This document shows, in pieces, positions 62,601-64,000 of a stretch of 64,000 nucleotides of DNA. The notes beneath the pieces were generated by a model. It saw nothing but the letters and a program-made list of their open reading frames with translations, had not been told where the DNA came from and ran no database searches. Made by a program: the position numbers and the translations under genes. The stretch covers positions 124,001 to 188,000 of the forward strand of contig JBBELK010000307.1 of the NCBI GenBank assembly GCA_037783545.1, written 5' to 3'. Position 1 is the first letter of the stretch. The number at the start of each line of letters is the position of its first letter. The stretch comes from Henricia sp. BOLD:AAB3569. Taxonomy: Eukaryota; Echinodermata; Asteroidea; Spinulosida; Echinasteridae.

Positions 62601-63293
62601 ACAATTTGGAAAAACATCCGAAAATACCATCTGAGAAAATGAACCACCTTTCCAACTTTTAAGGAGTGTGCAATGAAATAACAGGCTGAAGATTGCATAA
62701 TTTGGAGGCCCAACAAAAGCCCTGCACTGGGCAGACATGGTTCATTATGAAAACATATTTTTGGTGCAAGACCAGTTCTGACATGGTTGATTACACTGCT
62801 CCGTGCTCAGTCATGTGTGACTGTAAATTGGATTTCGTGGTGTCATAAGAAAGAGGACATCAAGATGGCGGTTGCCAATTTCCAAAATAATTAGCCATCT
62901 CCACGAAATTAACAAATTAATCTCGGTTTCCTTTTTTTAAAAACACCCTGTATAGCACTTCAGACAACCATTTCAGGGAAAGTTTTCTACGGTCATCATG
63001 TTTATACTGTGTAAGTTAGGCGTAAATCTGTGAACATTTCTGATTTTCGAGATTACCAATGAATGTACACTGCCTTTAATCACACATGGAGAATGCCATT
63101 TTGTATTAGATAGCTTATTATGCCGTCTTGTAACCTATCATAATTTCTTACCTTCCATGGGCTGTAAAATCTAGATTAACTTTACTGTCCTCTGGCGCTG
63201 ACCGCCTCGCACGTTCATGCTTGGAATTTAACTCATCGGAGTCGTAATCTAGTGTGTCGTAGTGCTTAATGAATCGGCCTAAACTGTCAGCAT
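32781..63293 (-). CDS. ADAM10: ADAM10 (disintegrin and metalloproteinase 10), 13 exons visible
   Basis: In transcript order the exons are 63293-63152, 60543-60425, 57725-57475, 54882-54604, 53390-53207, 44282-44122, 41795-41618, 38876-38708, 37345-37244, 36083-35999, 35373-35265, 34008-33749 and 32957-32781. They join without stops to about 738 residues, against 748 in human. Only the signal-peptide exon is missing, upstream of 63293 (beyond the window or unrecognised). Numbered from the first visible residue: propeptide with the cysteine-switch-like PQGGC (Cys147); basic sites RTKR (175-178) and RSRR (198-201); zinc site [11 protein letters not shown] (370-380); Met-turn Met402 in NYIMYA; disintegrin and cysteine-rich domains; membrane segment about 683-702; and a tail beginning [16 protein letters not shown]10 is the alpha-secretase-type sheddase of Notch, its ligands and other membrane proteins (family knowledge). 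All key residues are intact. Intron phases equal those of the + strand paralogue, including one AT-AC intron. Confidence 0.95.
33590..33712. repeat. 15-bp minisatellite (GGTGCACCACACAAC)
   Basis: About seven units of GGTGCACCACA(C/G)(A/G)AC lie directly beside the donor of the 33749-34008 exon. The frame stays open because 15 is a multiple of 3. Confidence 0.8.
33749..34008 (-). CDS. ADAM10: ADAM10 exon (membrane-proximal, cysteine-rich end)
   Basis: The acceptor is AAATTTCAG and the donor AAG|GTACTT, phase 0. It encodes [15 protein letters not shown]... then [19 protein letters not shown] and [16 protein letters not shown]...IAEWLK, as in ADAM10 RLVDADGPLARLKKAIF. Confidence 0.95.
35265..35373 (-). 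CDS. ADAM10: ADAM10 exon (cysteine-rich)
   Basis: The acceptor is CTTCCTACAG and the donor G|GTGAAC (weak), phase 1. It encodes [19 protein letters not shown] and ...[10 protein letters not shown]. Confidence 0.9.
35627..35715 (+). repeat. Poly-G tract
   Basis: About 45 G residues, then a short break and a second G run. It lies in an ADAM10 intron; the transcribed strand would read as poly-C. Exact length may be an assembly artefact. Confidence 0.85.
35999..36083 (-). CDS. ADAM10: ADAM10 exon after the AT-AC intron
   Basis: It follows ...CTGTCTTAC, encodes (T)[20 protein letters not shown] and KKQVCMNG, and ends at GTAAGT. Human has [20 protein letters not shown] here. Contains an N-L-T glycosylation sequon. 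Confidence 0.92.
36084..37243 (-). other. U12-type AT-AC intron of ADAM10
   Basis: On the - strand the intron begins ATATCCTTTT (from 37243 down) and ends ...TTCCTTCACTCTTTCTGTCTTAC (to 36084). The branch-site candidate TTCCTTCAC lies about 15 nt from the end. No GT-AG choice keeps the frame and the homology. Confidence 0.85.
36744..37193. mobile_element. TTAA-flanked element (AGTTGCAYTGCCCGTGTTT family)
   Basis: It runs from TTAAAGTTGCATTGCCCGTG to CACGGGCAGTGCAACTTTAA, within the AT-AC intron. One arm of another copy is at 1-85. Near 36900-36985 it contains a CGCGCACATGT palindrome. Confidence 0.7.
37244..37345 (-). CDS. ADAM10: ADAM10 exon before the AT-AC intron (disintegrin)
   Basis: The acceptor is CCATTCTACAG. 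It encodes (S)[17 protein letters not shown] and ...[13 protein letters not shown], ending TGC AC| before ATATCCTT. The length, 102 nt, equals the + strand exon. Confidence 0.92.
37531..38230. mobile_element. ~700-bp element with ~140-bp inverted arms
   Basis: TAGTCTTGGCCCAAGACTAC...GGAATCTCTCCCGGA at the left is inverted to TCCGGGAGAGATTCC...GTAGTCTTGGGCCAAGACTA at the right. The loop has GACCCAAATACAGC repeats. Confidence 0.72.
38350..38535 (+). repeat. G-rich low-complexity tract
   Basis: GGGGGAAGGG and GGATGTGGGGG repeats give many G3+ runs, so it is quadruplex-prone on the given strand. It is intronic, about 170 nt from the disintegrin exon donor. Confidence 0.8.
38708..38876 (-). CDS. 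ADAM10: ADAM10 exon (disintegrin)
   Basis: The acceptor is TTGCTTTTCAG and the donor AG|GTAAAG, phase 2. It encodes [20 protein letters not shown] and [15 protein letters not shown], the canonical disintegrin cysteine pattern. Confidence 0.95.
39478..40932. repeat. Inverted duplication of a ~550-bp TTAA-flanked unit
   Basis: Unit 1 (39478-40029) runs from TTAAAGAGCCCCTTATTTAG to GATGTCACAGGCCCTTTAA. Unit 2 (40379-40932) is its inverse (GGGACTGTGACATGC...CAAATAAGGGGCCCTTTAA). Shared internal blocks include CAGCGCCCTCTGTCTGTG. Each has an open frame of ~100 codons, unrecognised. A diverged relative is near 51215-51530. Confidence 0.72.
41618..41795 (-). CDS. ADAM10: ADAM10 exon (third zinc His, Met-turn)
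   Basis: The acceptor is CCTGTTCCAG and the donor A|GTAAGT, phase 1. It starts with the His completing the zinc site and encodes [12 protein letters not shown]... then [17 protein letters not shown] and [14 protein letters not shown]. Met-turn Met is at 41729-41727. Confidence 0.95.
42655..43146 (+). repeat. ~490-bp dispersed repeat, copy 1
   Basis: It shares GCTGGCCGTTGTCCGCGTCG, GGAATGGGACAGTC and TTCCTCAGGGTATTGT with 48960-49426 in the same orientation. A reverse partial copy is at 56577-56765. Confidence 0.7.
43157..43290. mobile_element. hAT-like element fragment
   Basis: GGGCTTGGGCGAATTC and GAATCGATTCCAAG resemble the ends of 7957-8662. It is truncated by or adjacent to the next element. 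Confidence 0.5.
43292..43876. mobile_element. GGGTCATTCC-ended element, copy 2
   Basis: GGGTCATTCCATGAAGTTGA is inverted to TCAACTTCATGGAATTATC; inside, ACATCCACAACCA occurs twice. Same architecture as 32089-32535. Confidence 0.65.
44122..44282 (-). CDS. ADAM10: ADAM10 exon (zinc-binding site)
   Basis: The acceptor is CCCTTTTAG and the donor CCG|GTAAGT, phase 0. It encodes [16 protein letters not shown]..., [15 protein letters not shown] and ends [13 protein letters not shown]. Confidence 0.96.
44459..44603. mobile_element. TAGAGC/GCTCTA MITE, GGCGGYCATG family
   Basis: TAGAGCTTCTGCACCGGCGG is inverted to GGCCGCCGTGCAAAGGCTCTA. The internal ATGATGTGACAATGGAACCA block is shared with 61921-62064. 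Confidence 0.72.
44636..45156. mobile_element. TTAA-flanked element (AGGGATACACCGGCC)
   Basis: It runs from TTAAAGGGATACACCGGCCT to GGCCAGTGTATCCCTTTAA. The interior has no recognised coding sequence. Confidence 0.7.
45196..45735. mobile_element. hAT-like element, copy without the inner MITE
   Basis: TAGGCTTGGGCGACACAAGC at the left; the interior (AATATGGAAACCAGGCTTAC, GATGACGACCTATTTTT) matches 8370-8475. The right end is eroded. Confidence 0.65.
45758..45786. repeat. TACATG hexamer microsatellite
   Basis: Several ACATGT units in tandem. Similar short runs occur at 12000, 42510, 46739-46768, 47718 and 54434; they are self-complementary. Confidence 0.7.
46810..46986 (+). repeat. GGTTGGGG G-rich minisatellite
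   Basis: Nested GGGTTGGGGTTGGG and TGGGGGAGGGGGG units of about 24-30 bp. Quadruplex-prone; intronic in ADAM10. Confidence 0.82.
47110..47526. mobile_element. ATTGATTGCTTTC element, copy 2 (inverted)
   Basis: Reverse-complement match to 19505-19938 with shared ATCGATACAACAGCCATGGC and TCGAGCCACGTGGGTCATGA. Confidence 0.68.
48031..48608. repeat. Region bounded by ~35-bp inverted repeats
   Basis: GTATACTGAAACGCAAAAGA at the left is inverted to TCTTTTGCGTTTCAGTATAC at the right. Between them lie GGTCACTTGAACC-type repeats. Confidence 0.6.
48888..49426. repeat. ~490-bp dispersed repeat, copy 2, with inverted end
   Basis: The direct part 48960-49426 matches 42655-43146. The segment 48888-48935 (CGACGTTACAATACCCTGAG) is the inverse of 49370-49400, giving the block hairpin ends. 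Confidence 0.65.
49429..49640 (+). repeat. Tandem ~135-bp direct repeat
   Basis: The block AGGAACAAAGAAACTGCCCT...GGCAACAGGGCACATGCACTT occurs at 49429 and 49564. Its CAGCTATT..ATACGGTCTA part is an arm of the 5795-5938 MITE. Confidence 0.7.
50041..50836. mobile_element. Mariner-like ~0.8-kb element, copy A
   Basis: The termini CAGGGTGTTTTTAAAAAAAG and AAAAAACACCCTG are flanked by TA. Subterminal sequences are also inverted (CCATCTCCACGAAATTAACA). A transposase HTH remnant lies on the - strand inside (50354-50491). Confidence 0.82.
50354..50491 (-). pseudogene. Transposase N-terminal HTH remnant, copy A
   Basis: Starts [20 protein letters not shown] and continues [20 protein letters not shown] before a stop. 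It resembles the helix-turn-helix opening of mariner-type or DUF4817-like transposases (..RVFIVE..., RRFRERFP). The catalytic DDE domain is absent. Confidence 0.6.
51056..51905. repeat. Possible element bounded by AACCGGTTAACCG motifs
   Basis: TTAACCGGTTAACCGTTTAA at 51070 and GGTTAACCGGTTAACCGACA at 51884 face each other. Between them, 51215-51530 is a diverged relative of the 39478-40029 unit. Confidence 0.4.
52380..52480 (-). mobile_element. tRNA-like SINE head
   Basis: On the - strand: GCTCGGCTGGTAGAGCATCT (box A) and GGTCTCGGTTTTGAATCCC (box B). Acceptor ends do not pair. Confidence 0.55.
52600..52835 (-). mobile_element. GGAGTGTG MITE family, partial copy
   Basis: Reverse match to 25553-25893: GGATATGGAAGCAAAAAGGT and CATGGGAAAAAAGGGGTG, then GATCTGGTCAAACA. 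Confidence 0.55.
53207..53390 (-). CDS. ADAM10: ADAM10 exon (metalloprotease)
   Basis: The acceptor is ATCTTCCCAG and the donor G|GTACGT, phase 1. It encodes [29 protein letters not shown] and [20 protein letters not shown], close to human. 184 nt, as in the paralogue. Confidence 0.96.
53438..54141. mobile_element. Element with GTAAACCTTGGGTAAGACGG ends
   Basis: GTAAACCTTGGGTAAGAC at the left is inverted (imperfectly) to ACTTATGCAAGGTTTAC at the right. AATCCGACTTA-type repeats fill the interior, including a short tandem at 53998-54040. Confidence 0.55.
54604..54882 (-). CDS. ADAM10: ADAM10 exon (propeptide end, convertase sites, protease start)
   Basis: The acceptor is CTGTTTCAG and the donor AGG|GTGAGA, phase 0 to 0. 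It encodes [16 protein letters not shown]..., [20 protein letters not shown] and [15 protein letters not shown] and RSRR are both convertase-type sites. It equals two exons (a+b) of the + paralogue. Confidence 0.95.
54900..56570. other. Intron interior, no gene or clear element
   Basis: It contains ACATGTAC microsatellite near 55020 and GGCTTTGCCGGAATTCC inverted words near 55330-55400. Nothing else is recognised. Confidence 0.4.
56577..56765 (-). repeat. Dispersed repeat, reverse partial copy 3
   Basis: Inverse of 42590-42780 (GCGCGCAGATTGTAAACACC, GACCAATCAGGAC, AAATCTTGTCGCC). Confidence 0.62.
56792..57257. mobile_element. Family H hairpin MITE, copy 4 (left end eroded)
   Basis: Starts GCAGTAAAGGGGGCATTTTG and ends CCGTGGAAAGACTCATG; an extra GCGAGGAAATACCTTT duplication lies near 56830. 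It is inserted at the edge of the preceding repeat. Confidence 0.76.
57475..57725 (-). CDS. ADAM10: ADAM10 exon (propeptide, cysteine-switch region)
   Basis: The acceptor is CTGCCTGCAG and the donor GAG|GTGAGT. It encodes [49 protein letters not shown], aligning with human YVEPAERY...PFHSVIYHEDDINYP...PQGGC. Confidence 0.95.
57779..58092 (-). mobile_element. tRNA-derived SINE
   Basis: On the - strand the head has GTGTGGTCCAGTGGGTACAC and GGGTTATAGGTTCAAGCCCC (A/B boxes). The 3' end has CCCTGTAGGGTAGACATGTG and an ATTATTATTATA tail. Confidence 0.7.
58100..58318 (+). mobile_element. tRNA-derived SINE, second, head to head
   Basis: GGGTTGGCACAGTGGTTCTT (box A) and GTCCCGGGTTCGGTTCCGGG (box B), then a body with TGGATTTGGTTTGCAGTCC. 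It lies head to head with the preceding SINE. Confidence 0.65.
58324..58412. repeat. Short compound palindrome with tRNA-like words
   Basis: GGCCTTATCGGG...CCCGATAAGGCC encloses CCCGAGATCTCTGACT and its inverse AGTCAGAGGTCTCGGG. GGGTTCGAAACCC-like box B words suggest two inverted SINE-head fragments. Confidence 0.6.
60023..60240 (+). repeat. ~44-bp minisatellite (ACTCGGCCCCA)
   Basis: About four units, each with CTCGGCCCCAATT and CTCGGCCCCAGACC. It keeps both strands open but codes for no recognised protein. Confidence 0.8.
60425..60543 (-). CDS. ADAM10: ADAM10 exon (propeptide)
   Basis: The acceptor is TTCTACAG and the donor G|GTATGT, phase 1. It encodes (R)[19 protein letters not shown] and ...[13 protein letters not shown], as human FNLRMKRDTSLF...YTGHIYG. 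Confidence 0.92.
60604..61472. repeat. ~870-bp near-perfect inverted repeat
   Basis: Arms of ~390-400 bp (60604-60996 and 61073-61472) with a ~75-bp loop. ACTTCCAAATACTGAAAGCC opens and GGCTTTCAGTATTTGGAAGT closes it. The arm ends also contain AAGCCACCCAG..CTGGGTGGCTT. Identity is very high by eye, so it is recent or gene-converted. Confidence 0.85.
61921..62064. mobile_element. TAGACC/GGTCTA MITE nested in the TTAA element
   Basis: TAGACCTTATGCATGGCGGC to GCCGTGCATAAGGTCTA, 144 bp. The uninterrupted copy at 16540-16550 reads GGGGCGAATTGAATTTTCG, with no insertion. Confidence 0.78.
62122..62950. mobile_element. Mariner-like ~0.8-kb element, copy B, TA-flanked
   Basis: CAGGGTGTTTTTAAAAAAAG to AAAACACCCTG, flanked by TA at 62120-62121 and 62951-62952. 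Strongly similar to copy A. The intact target is at 16591-16600. Confidence 0.85.
62460..62642 (+). pseudogene. Transposase N-terminal HTH remnant, copy B
   Basis: Reads [20 protein letters not shown], then [20 protein letters not shown] and [14 protein letters not shown], then stop. A 24-bp duplication (GAGGACTG..GTAACAGAG) distinguishes it from copy A. It is a 60-residue HTH-like piece without a catalytic domain. Confidence 0.6.
63152..63293 (-). CDS. ADAM10: ADAM10 exon (propeptide start)
   Basis: The acceptor is ACTGCCACAG and the donor AG|GTAAGA, phase 2. It encodes (D)[32 protein letters not shown] and LDFTAHGR, as human [20 protein letters not shown]...RLDFHAHGR. This matches human exon 2, so the signal peptide is in an earlier exon. 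Confidence 0.93.
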
Positions 63294-64000
63294 CTGTGGC
63301 AGTTTGGAATTAAAGGGATGTTGTTAAAGTGAGGTACCGTACATGTTGTACAACAAAATATAGAGGGGAATTACGCTGTTAAATTTAAAATAATTGGACA
63401 ATTCGCACCCGAGACAACTCGCACCCGAGACAACTCGTACCCGGGACAACTCGTACCCGAGACAACTCGTACCCGGGACAACTCGTACCCGGGACAACTC
63501 GTACCCGAGACAACTCGTACCCCTTTTGTTCATTATCATTTTGTTGTAACTTTTTAATGTCCTAAGAAACGTCCCCAAAAGACCCAGCTAAAGTTCCAGC
63601 AAACATCGCGGCAAAAGTCAGTAAACAGAGTTCGAATTAGCACTGGTCCGTTGGCCAAATGACAGTTGAAATGGTCTCGGGCCAGCTGGAAAGCCTTCCC
63701 AATGAACGGCTGTCCAGTTGAAATATAACAAATTTAAAGGAGTGATGAAATAACTTTGATCTTTCTTCAGACTCCCACTTGCAGTTTTGGTTATGCAGTA
63801 TATATGTCTCTGGGGCTGGAGTCTTGATGACTAGTTTTTATTTCAAGTCGTAAATCAAGTCATTTTCTCCAGAGTCAAGTCACATGTCAAAAACTGACTT
63901 GACCCCAAGCCAACAGGTTGAAAAAGACCAGCTTTGCCCAGGTAGTACTATGGGCTAATTCTGTATAACCGCCCCCAAGATGTACACTCACACTTAGAAC
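63294..64000 (-). other. ADAM10 first visible intron
   Basis: No signal-peptide exon is recognised here. 63401-63523 is a minisatellite. Confidence 0.4.
63401..63523 (+). repeat. 16-bp tandem repeat (GACAACTCGTACCCGR)
   Basis: About eight near-identical units of ACAACTCG(C/T)ACCCG(A/G)G with no spacers. Confidence 0.88.

Larger units (their letters stand above)
61582..63079. mobile_element. TTAA-flanked palindromic element carrying two nested insertions
   Basis: TTAAAGATAGTATACATGAT opens and GTACACTGCCTTTAA closes. The backbone matches 16300-16725. Insertions are at 61921-62064 and 62122-62950. Confidence 0.78.

Noticed and set aside
63401..63523. Eight 16-bp repeats resembling a CRISPR array
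   Set aside because: The units are contiguous without spacers, lie in a metazoan intron, and have no cas genes nearby; it is a minisatellite.

Overview
The window is metazoan nuclear DNA with two large intron-containing genes and very dense short-repeat content. Codons, GT-AG splicing, long introns, tRNA-headed SINEs, many palindromic MITEs and abundant ACATGTAC-type microsatellite suggest a marine invertebrate, probably a deuterostome such as an echinoderm or hemichordate. The taxon is an inference and cannot be fixed from the sequence alone.

Layout: (1) About 1.1-20.3 kb, + strand: a divergent ADAM10-like membrane metalloprotease gene. Eleven coding exons are visible; the signal-peptide and most propeptide exons lie upstream of the window. 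(2) About 20.3-32.8 kb: the region between the two convergent genes, which holds untranslated sequence and MITEs and no further recognisable gene. (3) About 32.8-63.3 kb, - strand: a second ADAM10 gene, complete except for the signal-peptide exon. Its transmembrane and juxtamembrane sequence (WWAA...[15 protein letters not shown]) is nearly that of vertebrate ADAM10, so I take it as the orthologue. The + strand gene is then a paralogue in inverted, tail-to-tail arrangement.

The two genes share exon phases along the whole common part (0,1,0,1,2,2,0,1,0), and four exon lengths match exactly (184, 102, 85 and 184/184-type exons as listed). They differ by one extra intron in the + copy. Both carry an AT-AC intron at the same codon, with an ATATCCTT donor and a U12-like branch site, so a minor-spliceosome intron predates the duplication. 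The + copy keeps the HExGHxxGxxH zinc site but has Leu in place of the Met-turn Met, and has an unrelated cytoplasmic tail. ADAM10 proteins are sheddases that release ectodomains of membrane proteins, including Notch; that role is family knowledge.

The introns hold several MITE families: TTAA-flanked palindromes, TAGAC/GTCTA-ended palindromes, a ~430-bp hairpin family in four copies, an hAT-like element with a perfect 8-bp target duplication, a Tc1-like element with termini resembling the Sleeping Beauty group, and a mariner-like ~0.8-kb element with a transposase HTH remnant. For one copy of the last, the empty target site is present elsewhere in the window. I found no CRISPR array, rRNA, functional tRNA or bacterial-type system.
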